From Rhodoplanes sp. (lineage in GTDB: Bacteria; Pseudomonadota; Alphaproteobacteria; Rhizobiales; Xanthobacteraceae): DNA of 64,000 nt. The stretch spans positions 62,001 through 126,000 of the forward strand of contig NZ_JACAAX010000012.1 in assembly GCF_013377085.1 (NCBI RefSeq), written 5' to 3'. Under the pieces are notes generated by a model. It did not search any database. It worked only from the letters and a program-made list of their open reading frames with translations, and was not told the DNA's origin. A program made the position numbers and the translations under genes. Below are positions 17,498 to 25,951 of this stretch, in pieces. Each line of letters starts with the position of its first letter. Position 1 is the stretch's first letter.

Positions 17498-18790
17498 TCA
17501 CAGCACGATCGCGCCGGTGACGATCGCGACCGGGATCATGATCAGGGTGGTGGCGAACGCCCACTTGAAGATGAACTTCTGATGGTCGCCGAGATCGACC
17601 TCGGACATACCGACCAGGATGAAGGTCGACGCGGTGAGCGGCGAGAGCGGGAATCCGGTCGTCATCTGCCCCAGGATGGCGGCCCGACCCATCACGGCGG
17701 GATCGATGCCGTAGGCCGCGCCGGCCTGCGCCAGGATCGGCAGCACGCCGAAGTAGTAGGCGTCGGGGGTGAACACCAGGCTGAGCGGCATGCTGGTGAC
17801 GGCGACGAACAGCGGCAGGTAGTGACCGAGCGAGGTCGGGATCACGGCCACGGCCGCCTCGGACATCGCGCCGATCATCTTGGTGCCGGTCAGGATGCCG
17901 GTGAAGATACCCGCCGCGAAGATCATCGAGCACACCGTGATGACGCTGTTGGCATGCGACAGGAGCTGCTTCTGCTGATCCTCCCACTTCGGGAAGTTGA
18001 CCGGCAGCGCGATCGCGAAGGCGACCATGAACAGGATCGGCAGCGGCATCCAGGCGCGCAGCAGCGCGACGACCAGCACCAGCGTCACCACCGCGTTGAA
18101 CCAGAACAGCTTGGGGCGCCGGCGCTCGCGCTGCGCGTCGGTGAGCTGCTCGTGATAGGCGCTGGTGACGTCCATGATGCCGATGCGGGCCCGCTCCTTG
18201 CGGCCGAGCCACCAGGCGACGAAGAACGTCCAGGCGATGCCGACCAGCATGGCCGGGATCACCGGATTGAAGATCGTCTCGGCGTCCTTCTGCAGCACCG
18301 CCATGGCGCGCGCCGTCGGGCCGCCCCAGGGGATGATGTTCATCACGCCGGCGCCCAGGCAGATCACGCCGGAGAGCACCAGCCGGCTCATGCCGAGCCG
18401 CTTGTAGAGCGGCAGGAAGGCCGAGATGGTGATCATGAAGGTGGTGGCGCCGTCGCCGTCGAGCGCCACCATCATGGTCAGGATCAGGGTCGAGATCGTC
18501 ACCTTCAGGGGATCGCCGCCGACCAGCTTGAGCAGCCGGTCGATCAGCGGGTCGAACAGCCCGACATCGAGCATCAGGCCGAAATAGAGCACGGCGAACA
18601 TGATCATGATGCCGACCGGGGCGACCCGGATGATCCCGTCCAGCATCATCTTGCCCAGCGCCCCGCCGAAGCCGCCGGCCAGCGCGAAGACGAGCGGCAC
18701 CAGGACGAGCGCGACCAGCACGGACATGCGCTTGGTCATGATGGCGACGAGAAAGACACCGATCGTCGCGAAACCGAGCATCGCAAGCAT
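17498..18790 (-). CDS. CitMHS family citrate/carboxylate transporter
   Basis: Inner-membrane secondary transporter of 430 residues with about 11-12 hydrophobic helices. It matches the CitMHS group (citrate-metal:H+ symport) through the ALDGDGATTFMITISAFLPLY block, NIIPWGGPTARA, and the late YYFGVLPIL and GFPLSPLTAS segments. In Bacillus, CitM and CitH take up citrate bound to Mg2+ or Ca2+. Other members carry related carboxylates, so the substrate is open. GGAGGTTGCG precedes the ATG. It is the first gene of an operon with the AtuA-like pair and diverges from a LysR regulator, which fits substrate-induced expression. Confidence 0.9.
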   Translation of the reverse strand: MLAMLGFATIGVFLVAIMTKRMSVLVALVLVPLVFALAGGFGGALGKMMLDGIIRVAPVGIMIMFAVLYFGLMLDVGLFDPLIDRLLKLVGGDPLKVTISTLILTMMVALDGDGATTFMITISAFLPLYKRLGMSRLVLSGVICLGAGVMNIIPWGGPTARAMAVLQKDAETIFNPVIPAMLVGIAWTFFVAWWLGRKERARIGIMDVTSAYHEQLTDAQRERRRPKLFWFNAVVTLVLVVALLRAWMPLPILFMVAFAIALPVNFPKWEDQQKQLLSHANSVITVCSMIFAAGIFTGILTGTKMIGAMSEAAVAVIPTSLGHYLPLFVAVTSMPLSLVFTPDAYYFGVLPILAQAGAAYGIDPAVMGRAAILGQMTTGFPLSPLTASTFILVGMSEVDLGDHQKFIFKWAFATTLIMIPVAIVTGAIVL

Positions 18791-18940
18791 CGCAACCTCC
18801 AGGGTTCAGCGGGCGCGAAGACGTCTTGGTTCGGGCCGCCCGGAGCACGGTCGCGGGCGGGGCGGCGGCCCGACTGCTCGGGGACCTGCCGGTGGCCGGC
18901 CCGCGCCAGAAGGCGCCGCAACCTGCATGACGTGCCGGCG

Positions 18941-18957
18941 TTCATAAAACAATTGAA
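18941..18957. promoter_or_regulatory. Candidate LysR operator in divergent promoter region
   Basis: In the 197-base space between the CitMHS and LysR genes, a sharply AT-rich stretch holds the interrupted dyad TTCA-N9-TGAA at 18941-18957. It is followed by three ATAG units starting at 18958, 18966 and 18975, ending just before the LysR start. LysR proteins bind dyads of this kind between divergent genes. The site is inferred from symmetry, position and base composition only. Confidence 0.45.
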
Positions 18958-18987
18958 ATAGTTGGATAGTAGTGATAGTTTTTCTAT

Positions 18988-19887
18988 ATGGACGTCAGTC
19001 TACGGCAGGTTCGTTCTTTCCTGGCCGTGGCGCAGCACCGCAGCTTCACACGGGCCGCCACGCTGCTGCACCTGTCCCAGCCGGCCCTGACGGTCCAGAT
19101 CCGCAATCTCGAATCGGCGCTGGGGAGCCGCCTGCTCGACCGCAGCAACCGAACCGTCGACCTGACCCGGACGGGGCGCGACCTGCTGCCGGTGTTCCAG
19201 CGGCTGCTGGGCGACTTCGACGCGGCGCTCACCGACATCCGCGAGGTCGGCGCCGGCCGGCTCGGCACCGTGCGGATCGCGGCGCTGCCGAGCTTCGCGG
19301 CGTCGCTGCTGCCGCAGGTGATCATGGCGTGCCGGCGCGACAATCCCGCCCTCGCCTTCGTGGTGCGCGACGCGATCGCGAGCCACGTGGTCGCCATGGT
19401 GCGCAGCGAGGAGGTCGATCTCGGGCTGACGGGCGGCGGCGTCGCCGACGCCGAGCTCGACGTGCTGCACCAGAGCACCGACCAGCTCTGCCTGGTGTTT
19501 CCGGCCTCGCATCCGATCGGCCGCCGGCGGCGGATCGGCGTGCGCGACCTCGTCGAGCTGCCGCTCGTCCTCACCAACCCGGGCACCAGCCTGCGCGACA
19601 TGGTCGACGCCGCCCTGCTGGAGATCGGCCACACGCCGACGCTGGCCTGCGAGGTCACCTATATGATGTCGGCCGTGGCGATGGTGCGGGCCGGGCTCGG
19701 CCTGACCGTGCTGCCGCGCTCGGCCCGCGAGATCCGGGTGGAACGCGGCTTGCGCGCCCGGGCAATCGACGATCCGGCCTTCGTGCGGCCGATCACCATC
19801 GTCAAGAAGAAGGGTCGTACCCTGCCGCCCGCCTCGCTGACGTTCCTCGATGCCTGCATCGCCGCCATGAGCAAGATGGAGAGGTGA
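18988..19887 (+). CDS. LysR-family transcriptional regulator
   Basis: DNA-binding regulator of 299 residues. The N-terminal winged helix covers about residues 1-60 (LRQVRSFLAVAQHRSFTRAA, then LSQPALTVQIRNLESALG), and two Rossmann-like effector-binding lobes follow (from about residue 90). The gene diverges from the CitMHS/AtuA operon, and the 197-base gap contains an AT-rich dyad. By analogy with the family it should activate that operon when its inducer, probably the transported acid or a breakdown product, is bound, and repress itself. The start ATG sits in TTTCTATATGG and no strong ribosome site is visible. Confidence 0.93.
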   Translation: MDVSLRQVRSFLAVAQHRSFTRAATLLHLSQPALTVQIRNLESALGSRLLDRSNRTVDLTRTGRDLLPVFQRLLGDFDAALTDIREVGAGRLGTVRIAALPSFAASLLPQVIMACRRDNPALAFVVRDAIASHVVAMVRSEEVDLGLTGGGVADAELDVLHQSTDQLCLVFPASHPIGRRRRIGVRDLVELPLVLTNPGTSLRDMVDAALLEIGHTPTLACEVTYMMSAVAMVRAGLGLTVLPRSAREIRVERGLRARAIDDPAFVRPITIVKKKGRTLPPASLTFLDACIAAMSKMER

Positions 19888-19917
19888 ACATTGTGAGGCC
19901 GAGGCGCCCACCCCACT

Positions 19918-20032
19918 CTCGGTCGTCATCGTCCGCGACGGCGGACGATCCGGTAATCACTGAAGGTCTCGGGTTTCCACGACATCTCAGGGCGTACTGG
20001 GTGCCCCGCCTGCGCGGGGCATGACGAAGGGG
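19918..20032. repeat. Dispersed intergenic repeat, family B copy 2
   Basis: Between the convergent LysR and hemolysin-family genes. It shows the same ordered blocks as the copy at 11096: TCGGTCGTCATCGTCCGCG, GGCGGACGATCC, then GGGCGTACTGGGTGCCCCGCC and GCGGGGCATGACGAAG. The centre differs between copies while the hairpin arms are conserved, as expected for a structured repeat. Confidence 0.75.
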
Positions 20033-20046
20033 ACGAATCCGTGCCA

Positions 20047-21339
20047 TCAGGCCTTGGTCGGCGGCGTGAACAGGAGCTTGTCGATGCGGCGGCCGTCCAT
20101 GTCGATCACCTCGACACGCCAGTCCCCCACCGCGAACGTGTCGCCCTCGACCGGGATGCGGGCGAGCCGCTCGAGCGCGAGGCCTGCGGCGGTGTGGAAC
20201 TCGGCGCCCGGCGCCGGCAGGCCGAACTTCAACGCCAGCTCGTCGATCGGCACCCGGCCGTCGACCAGGAAGGTGCCGTCCGCCCGCGGCGTGATGTCCT
20301 CCGGCATCGGCTCGTGCTCTTCCGGCAGGTCGCCGGCGATCGCCGAGAGCACGTCGGTGAGCGTGATGATGCCGAGAAAGTCGCCGTACTCGTCGACCAC
20401 GAAGGCGACGTGCAGCGACACCTTCCGGAACATCTCCAGCATGCGCAGCACGCTGACATTCTCCGGGACATAGACGGGCTCGCGCAGATGCGGCTCGAGG
20501 TGCAGTCCCTTGCCGGCGATCAGATCCTCGACCAGATCCTTCTTCTGCATCACCCCGAGCGGCCGGCCGAGATCGCCGCCACGGGCGACCACCAGGCGCG
20601 AATACGGGCACTCGGCCACCTCGCGGGCGATCTGGGCGGGCTCGTCGTCGAGGTCGATCCAGTAGACGTCGGGCCGCGGCGTCATCTCGGCGACCACGGG
20701 CCGGTCGGCCAGCGCCAGCACGCCGTGGATCATCTGCTGCTCGACCTTCGCGATGACGCCGGCCTCGGTGCCCTCCGCGATGGTGAAGCGCACCTCCTCC
20801 TCGGTGACCGACGCGGCCGACCGCGCCGGCACGCCGAGCAGGCGGAGCAGCCCGGTGGACGAGCGCTCGAGAATCCACACGAACGGGCGGAACACCCGGG
20901 AGAGGAGGTCGAGCGGCCGCGCCATGCGGGACGCGATGATCTCGGGCGCCGACAGCGCGACCTGCTTCGGCACCAGCTCGCCCATCACAACCGACACCGC
21001 CGTGATGGCGACCACCACGAGCACCACGGCGAGCTGGTTGCCGTAGGGGTCGACATGGGGGATCTCGTCCAGCAGCGGGCCGAGACGCTGGCCGAGCGTG
21101 GCGCCGCCGAAGGCGCCCGAGAGAATCCCGATCAGCGTGATGCCGACCTGCACGGCAGAGAGGAGCTGGCCCGGATTGTCGGCCAGCGCGAGCGCCTGGG
21201 CGGCCCCCGGATGCCCCTCGTCGGCCATCTGCTGCAGGCGGATTCGTCGCGACGACACCACCGCGAGCTCGGCCATGGCGAAGAAGCCGTTGAGGGCGAA
21301 CAGCGCGATCAGAACCGCAATCTCGACGAGTACGTCCAT
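20047..21339 (-). CDS. Hemolysin family protein (CNNM/CBS/CorC-HlyC domains)
   Basis: Membrane protein of 430 residues with the three-part CNNM layout. A DUF21 transmembrane region of about 180 residues contains NGFFAMAELAVVSSR and VMGELVPKQVALS. A CBS-domain pair follows (about 200-330, with MTPRPDVYWIDLDD and SRLVVARGGDLGRPLGVMQK, in parts). Last is a C-terminal CorC_HlyC FAD-like fold (DGRVPIDELALKFG, AGLALERLARIPVEGDTF). Family members are linked to Mg2+/Co2+ or Na+ homeostasis rather than true haemolysis. The ATG at 21339 starts MDVLVEIAVLI; no clear ribosome site is seen and the upstream extension looks non-coding. Divergent from the aminotransferase gene. Confidence 0.92.
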   Translation of the reverse strand: MDVLVEIAVLIALFALNGFFAMAELAVVSSRRIRLQQMADEGHPGAAQALALADNPGQLLSAVQVGITLIGILSGAFGGATLGQRLGPLLDEIPHVDPYGNQLAVVLVVVAITAVSVVMGELVPKQVALSAPEIIASRMARPLDLLSRVFRPFVWILERSSTGLLRLLGVPARSAASVTEEEVRFTIAEGTEAGVIAKVEQQMIHGVLALADRPVVAEMTPRPDVYWIDLDDEPAQIAREVAECPYSRLVVARGGDLGRPLGVMQKKDLVEDLIAGKGLHLEPHLREPVYVPENVSVLRMLEMFRKVSLHVAFVVDEYGDFLGIITLTDVLSAIAGDLPEEHEPMPEDITPRADGTFLVDGRVPIDELALKFGLPAPGAEFHTAAGLALERLARIPVEGDTFAVGDWRVEVIDMDGRRIDKLLFTPPTKA

Positions 21340-21532
21340 GTCCGTAAGGTAGAGCCCCGATGGCGGAAAGCAAATGCCCAGGGTTTCGTAGCACGCATGC
21401 GCGGTTTGATCTTTCGCAGCGAATCCCGCCACGATGACGCGCAGACCGAGTCGACCCTACCCGCCCACGCCACGCCCCCGCGTCACGTCCCCGCGTAAAG
21501 AGCGCCCCAACGACCATCGACAGGAGAGAATG

Positions 21533-22714
21533 ATGCTCGAGACCGTCGCGAGCTTCGACCGTATCGGTGAGGAGAACGCGTTCGCCGTGCTGGCCCGGGC
21601 GACCGAGCTCGCGGCGAAGGGCCGCGACATCATCAATCTCGGCATCGGCCAGCCGGATTTTCGCACGCCCGGCCACATCGTCGAGGCGGCCGTGCAGGCG
21701 CTGCGCGACGGCGCCCACGGCTACACGCCGGCGATCGGCATCCTGCCGTTGCGCGAGGCGGTCGCCGCCGACCTCGCCAAACGCTACGGCGTCGGCGTGT
21801 CGCCGGCCGAGGTGATGATCATGCCGGGCGGCAAGCCCACCATGTTCATGTCGATCCTGATGTTCGGCGAGCCCGGCATCGACATCCTGTATCCGGATCC
21901 GGGCTTCCCGATCTATCGCTCGATGATCGAGTTCACCGGTGCGCGGCCCGTGCCGGTGCCGATCCGCGAGGAGAACGGCTTCGCCTTCTCGGCCGAGGAG
22001 ACGCTGAGCCTGATCACGCCGCGCACCCGCCTGCTGATCCTCAACTCGCCCGCCAACCCGACCGGCGGCGTCACGCCGAAGGCCGAAATCGACAAGCTGG
22101 TCGCCGGCCTGGCAAAATGGCCCAAGGTCGCCGTGATGTCGGACGAGATCTACGACCACATGCTCTACGACGGCGAGCAGCACGTGTGCCTGTTGTCGTA
22201 TCCCGAGATCCGCGACCGGGTGATCCTGCTCAACGGCTGGTCGAAGACCTACGCCATGACGGGCTGGCGACTCGGCTACGCCGTGTGGCCGGGGAAACTC
22301 TACGACAACGCGCGAAAGCTCGCCGTGAACCTGCATTCCTGCGTCAACGCCGCCGCGCAATATGCCGGCATCGCCGCCTTGACCGGACCGCAGGACGAGG
22401 CCGAGGCGATGGTCGCCGAGTTCGACCGCCGCCGGAAGGTGGTGGTCGAGGGCCTCAACCGGCTGCCGGGCGTCTCCTGCGCGACGCCGAAGGGCGCCTT
22501 CTACGCCTATCCGAACATCAAGGCGACCGGCTGGAAGGCGAAGCCGCTCGCCGCGGCGCTGCTCGACGAGGCCGGCGTCGCCGTCATCGGCGGCCCCGAC
22601 TTCGGCGTACTGGGCGAAGGCTATATCCGCCTCTCCTACGCCAACTCGACCGAGAACATCGTCAAGGCGCTCGGCCGCATGGGCGAGTTTTTGGCCAACC
22701 GCAAGGCGGCGTGA
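21533..22714 (+). CDS. Pyridoxal phosphate-dependent aminotransferase (class I/II)
   Basis: Cytosolic fold-type I aminotransferase of 393 residues. The PLP Lys238 is in NGWSKTYAMTGWRLGY, PLP contacts are in NSPANPTGG (170-179) and SDEIYDHM (Asp204), and the C-terminal substrate Arg is in GYIRLSYANS. The sequence is closest in style to the aspartate/aromatic aminotransferase subgroup. The exact amino donor cannot be assigned. Two adjacent ATGs occur at 21530 and 21533 after CAGGAGAGA. I use the second because its spacing to AGGAG is better; the difference is one residue. It stands alone, followed by a strong inverted-repeat region. Confidence 0.93.
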   Translation: MLETVASFDRIGEENAFAVLARATELAAKGRDIINLGIGQPDFRTPGHIVEAAVQALRDGAHGYTPAIGILPLREAVAADLAKRYGVGVSPAEVMIMPGGKPTMFMSILMFGEPGIDILYPDPGFPIYRSMIEFTGARPVPVPIREENGFAFSAEETLSLITPRTRLLILNSPANPTGGVTPKAEIDKLVAGLAKWPKVAVMSDEIYDHMLYDGEQHVCLLSYPEIRDRVILLNGWSKTYAMTGWRLGYAVWPGKLYDNARKLAVNLHSCVNAAAQYAGIAALTGPQDEAEAMVAEFDRRRKVVVEGLNRLPGVSCATPKGAFYAYPNIKATGWKAKPLAAALLDEAGVAVIGGPDFGVLGEGYIRLSYANSTENIVKALGRMGEFLANRKAA

Positions 22715-22746
22715 GGGTCGACAACCAACACACTCATTGCCGTGCG

Positions 22747-22914
22747 ACCACCCCCCTCCCCGACCCTCCCCCACAAGGGGGGAGGGAGCACACTGCGGCC
22801 TGTCGCGGCGGCAGAACACAACCGACGCCGCGGTTTCAAACAAGTCCGCACCATCACGGCCCGCGCTTCTCGCGTTCCCTCCCCCCTTGTGGGGGAGGGC
22901 CAGGGAGGGGGGTG
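22747..22914. repeat. Large GC-rich inverted repeat
   Basis: In the 230-base gap between convergent genes. A left arm at about 22747-22789 (ACCCTCCCCCACAAGG core) is matched in reverse complement by a right arm at about 22874-22914 (CCTTGTGGGGGAGGG core). The arms are about 40 bases each with few mismatches, around an 84-base centre. It can end transcription from both sides. A partial relative (CACCCTCCCC..GGGGGAGGTGAGG) lies near 57780-57813. Confidence 0.75.
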
Positions 22915-22944
22915 AGCCACGCCCGCAAGCGGGCGCAGAACCCA

Positions 22945-23889
22945 TCAATGCACCGCGCCCTCGGCGCGCGGCATGATGGCGCCGCGGTGGCGGATCACCT
23001 GGGCGGCGAGGCGGTGCGCGGCGCCGGCCGCGTCGAGCGGCGACTGGCCGGCGAGCCGAGCGGCGAGATAGCCGGCGTTGAAGCCGTCGCCCGCCGCGGT
23101 CGCGTCGACCGGCACCACCACCTCGGGCACCGGCACATGGGCATGCTGCTGGGCCGGATGCTGCTGGCCGGCAGCGGCCAGCACGGCGCCCTTGGGCCCG
23201 TTCTTCACCACGATCTCGCGGATGCCGAAGGCCTGCAGGCGCTCGATCGTCACCTCCGGGCTCGGATCGCCCCACAAGAGCGCCTCGTCGTCGAAGCTCG
23301 GCAGCGCGATGTCGACGCGCTTGAGCGCCTCCATGAACACGGCACGGATGCGCCCGACATCGCCGGTCCAGCCGCGCGGGCGGAAATTGCCGTCGAAGGC
23401 GACCATGGCGCCCTGCTGGCGCGCCAGCTCGACGATCGCCAGGAACCGCCCGAGTCCCTCGTTGCTGTAGAGCGACAGTGTGATGCCGGAGAAATAGACC
23501 ATCCGGGCGCCGAGCAGGCCCTCGGCGATGCGGGCCCAGTCGGGCAGCTCGAACAGGGACCGCGCCGGGGCGGAGTCGCGCCAGTAGTGGAACAGCGGCG
23601 CGGAATTGGCGCCCGAGTCGGCCAGATAGAGGCCCGGCAGCCGGCCCGGCACGCGCAGCACCAGGTCGCCGCCGACGCCCTCGGCCGTCGCGAGCGAGAC
23701 GATCTGGTCCGAGTAGATGTCGTCGCCGAGCGCGGTCGCATGCGCGACCGGCACGCCGGCGCGCGCCAGATAGATGGCGGTGGAGAACGTGTCGCCGCCG
23801 CAGGACAGCGCGAAGCGCCCGTCCGCACCGCGCGCCAGCTCGATCATGACCTCGCCGACCGTGACGACGCGGGTGCGATTCTGACTCAT
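22945..23889 (-). CDS. PfkB-family sugar kinase, KdgK-like
   Basis: Carbohydrate kinase of the ribokinase/PfkB family, 314 residues. It shows the N-terminal GEVMIEL strand and the GGDTFSTAIYLARAG substrate segment characteristic of 2-keto-3-deoxygluconate kinases. The ATP/anion-hole motif is DATAAGDGFNAGY with catalytic base Asp268. The usual DTTGAGD is altered to DATAAGD, which keeps the Gly and Asp. KdgK makes KDPG for the Entner-Doudoroff route. The gene begins 8 bases after an acyl-CoA dehydrogenase gene, an odd metabolic partner. Sugar specificity is inferred by resemblance only. Confidence 0.88.
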   Translation of the reverse strand: MSQNRTRVVTVGEVMIELARGADGRFALSCGGDTFSTAIYLARAGVPVAHATALGDDIYSDQIVSLATAEGVGGDLVLRVPGRLPGLYLADSGANSAPLFHYWRDSAPARSLFELPDWARIAEGLLGARMVYFSGITLSLYSNEGLGRFLAIVELARQQGAMVAFDGNFRPRGWTGDVGRIRAVFMEALKRVDIALPSFDDEALLWGDPSPEVTIERLQAFGIREIVVKNGPKGAVLAAAGQQHPAQQHAHVPVPEVVVPVDATAAGDGFNAGYLAARLAGQSPLDAAGAAHRLAAQVIRHRGAIMPRAEGAVH

Positions 23890-23897
23890 CGCGACAC

Positions 23898-25133
23898 TCA
23901 GCTTTCAGGGCCGGCGTAGCGGCCGGCCGTGTGGGGAAACAGCGCCTTGACGATCTTCATCTTGGAGATGTCGACGGTGGCGTCCATGTGCAAGAAGATG
24001 GCGGCGTCGCGGAACAGCTTCTCGACGCCGAAATCGAGCATCACGCCGTTGCCGCCGTGCAGCTCGAGCGCGTGCTGGGCGACCTTGAAGATCTCCTCCG
24101 AGGCATAGACCTTGGCCATGTTGCACAACGCGTCGGCGTCCGGATCCTTGTCGTCGACGGCGCGCGCGGCGCGATCGAGCAGCGCCCGCACGGCCTCGAG
24201 CCGTGTCGCCATGTCGGCGATCCGCAGCGCCACCGCCTGATGCTTGATCAGGATGCGCCCGCCCTGCACGTAGTTCTGCACATAGTCGGCCGTGACCTCG
24301 AAGGCCCGCATGCCGACGCCGAGATTCTTGGCCGCCTGGATGATCTTGCCGGGACGGAAATAGATGCCGGCGCGGCCGAGCGAGTCGTTCTCGACCAGGA
24401 GGTGATCGTCGGGCAGCCACATGTCCTCGAACACCAGCTCGCCGTTGTTCATGAAACGGCAGCCCATGGTCTCGTTGCAGCGGGCGACCGTCAGGCCGGG
24501 CGTGTCGCGCGGCACCAGATAGCTCGACGTGCCGGCGAGCATGCCGACGGCCGGATTGGTGTTGGCATAGACGACATAGAGGCCGGCATCGTAGCCGTTC
24601 GAGATGAACTGCTTGCGGCCGTTGATCACCCAGCCGCCGTTTTTCCGCACGGCGCGGGTCTGCATGGCGGCCTCGGGCACGTTGTAGGGCAGCCAGCGGT
24701 CGGAGGCGCCGCGCGGCTCGGTGAGGCAGTGGGCGAGGAGGAACTGCGGATCCTCCAGCAGGCGGCCGAACCACTTCTTCTGCAGATGCTCCGGCGCGAC
24801 GTTACGCAACAGCACCGCGACCTTCCAGTTCTGCACCAGCTTGTCGGCGAGGCCGGAGTCGCCGCGGGCGACCTCCTCGGCGATCAGCGCGAAGGTCGAA
24901 ACCTCGCTCGCCGGATCGAGCTCGATGCCGCCATGCTGCTCGGGCACGCCGAGCGTGCGGATGCCGACCGCCTCGGCGCCTTCGAGAATCTCCGGCGGCA
25001 GCCGCCCATCGGGGCGCATGTCCCATTCGCGCTGCCACTCGCGGCGGATGAACGGGATCACGACGTCGTCGACGAAGGCGCGGCAGGAGGCGCGCATCAG
25101 GCGCTGCTCCTCGGAGAGATGCGTGTGGGCCAT
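23898..25133 (-). CDS. Acyl-CoA dehydrogenase family protein
   Basis: FAD-dependent acyl-CoA dehydrogenase fold, 411 residues. The N-terminal helical domain contains VGIRTLGVPEQHGGIELD. The middle beta domain has AHCLTEPRGASDR and GWVINGRKQFISNGYDA, with the usual FAD and substrate contacts. The C-terminal helices have AKVYASEEIFKVAQHALELHG (in parts) and HGGNGVMLDFGVEKLFRD. At the place where most members carry Y-x-E-G-T with the catalytic Glu, this protein reads HMDATVDISKMK, so the base may be Asp384 or lie elsewhere. GAGGAAAC precedes the ATG at 25133. It is cotranscribed with the KdgK-like gene. The substrate is unknown. Confidence 0.9.
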   Translation of the reverse strand: MAHTHLSEEQRLMRASCRAFVDDVVIPFIRREWQREWDMRPDGRLPPEILEGAEAVGIRTLGVPEQHGGIELDPASEVSTFALIAEEVARGDSGLADKLVQNWKVAVLLRNVAPEHLQKKWFGRLLEDPQFLLAHCLTEPRGASDRWLPYNVPEAAMQTRAVRKNGGWVINGRKQFISNGYDAGLYVVYANTNPAVGMLAGTSSYLVPRDTPGLTVARCNETMGCRFMNNGELVFEDMWLPDDHLLVENDSLGRAGIYFRPGKIIQAAKNLGVGMRAFEVTADYVQNYVQGGRILIKHQAVALRIADMATRLEAVRALLDRAARAVDDKDPDADALCNMAKVYASEEIFKVAQHALELHGGNGVMLDFGVEKLFRDAAIFLHMDATVDISKMKIVKALFPHTAGRYAGPES

Positions 25134-25422
25134 GTTTCCTCGTTCGTTCCGGTTTTTATGACAGGCAGCATAGAGGCCCGGGGCAGCCCGCAAAAGCGGC
25201 AAGGCCGCGCACCGGATCGGGCGACCCGGCCCGGCACGACTGTCGCGGCCCCGACGCGGACGCCGCCGGACGGCCTGTCGGCAGGCCTCCTGCGGGCGCA
25301 GGTTCTCGGGGGGACAGGGCCGGCGGACGGGCCATCGAGCGGCTGAGGCTCGCATGTCGGGCATGCCCCGGTGGCGTCCACGGCCGTTGACCGGTCGGCG
25401 CTGTTGCCGCTAGATTTTCCGC
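25134..25422. other. Gene-free spacer upstream of the fluoride riboswitch
   Basis: Together with the riboswitch and its downstream region this makes a 417-base gap without a gene, between the divergent acyl-CoA dehydrogenase and crcB genes. The first 290 bases hold no convincing reading frame or strong hairpin. The promoters of both genes must lie here; the TAGATTTTCC at about 25411, just before the riboswitch, is the only AT-rich spot. Confidence 0.5.
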
Positions 25423-25488
25423 GATGGGGATGGAGTCCCCCGAAACTGCCTCGTCGGTCGAACCCGAAAGGCTGATGACTCCTGCCGC
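25423..25488 (+). promoter_or_regulatory. Fluoride riboswitch (crcB motif)
   Basis: The sequence GATGGGGATGGAGTCCCC, then CGAAACTGCC, and after a variable loop AAAGGCTGATGACTCCTGCC, matches the crcB RNA core in order and spacing (GATG...CCC..AAACTGCC...GGCTGATG.CTCCT). It lies directly upstream of a CrcB fluoride-channel gene, the standard context. Downstream, GCCGCGT at about 25484 can pair with ACGCGGC near 25522, followed by a short T-rich stretch. This could be a terminator-type expression platform. The aptamer is read from the sequence; the switching mode is inference. Confidence 0.9.
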
Positions 25489-25550
25489 GTGTCGAGCGGC
25501 GGGAATCCGTCCCGAACCGCGACGCGGCGGCTTTGTTCGGGATGACGAGG

Positions 25551-25946
25551 ATGGCTTATCTCTGGATTGCGATCGGCAGCGCGCTGGGTGGGGTGGCGCG
25601 GTTCTGGTGCTCTGGCGTCGTCGCGCGCCTGGTCGGCGAGACCTTTCCCTGGGGCACCTTGACCGTCAACGTGGTCGGCTCCTTCGTGATCGGCTTCTTC
25701 GCCATCCTCACCGGGCCGGACGGCCGCCTGCTGGTCGGCACGCCGGTGCGCCAGTTCGTCATGATCGGCATCTGCGGCGGCTACACGACCTTCTCGTCCT
25801 TCAGCATCCAGACGCTCGAATTGATGCGCGACGGCGAATGGCTGCAAGCCGGCGGCAATGCGATCGGTTCGGTGGTATTGTGCCTGGTCGCCGTGTGGGC
25901 GGGCGCCGCTCTCGCGGCCATGTTCAACGCGATGCGATGGGTGTGA
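25551..25946 (+). CDS. crcB: Fluoride channel CrcB/FluC
   Basis: Small inner-membrane fluoride channel of 131 residues that works as a dual-topology dimer to let F- leave the cell. Four hydrophobic helices are visible. Family motifs are ALGGVARF near the N-terminus, GTLTVNVVGSFVIGF (pore Asn), and ICGGYTTFSSFSIQ with the TTFS element that lines the pore and the Na+ site. In-frame starts at 25533 (TTG), 25542 and 25551 compete; I use 25551 (MAYLWIAIGSALGG), which best matches homologues. The gene is under a fluoride riboswitch and overlaps or abuts the DUF190 gene. Confidence 0.95.
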   Translation: MAYLWIAIGSALGGVARFWCSGVVARLVGETFPWGTLTVNVVGSFVIGFFAILTGPDGRLLVGTPVRQFVMIGICGGYTTFSSFSIQTLELMRDGEWLQAGGNAIGSVVLCLVAVWAGAALAAMFNAMRWV

Positions 25947-25951
25947 CCGCC

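Noticed and set aside
16352-18961. An 869-codon frame on the plus strand across the AtuA/CitMHS operon
   Set aside because: The translation is low-complexity His/Asp/Arg-rich. The opposite strand encodes two complete, recognisable proteins with good ribosome sites.
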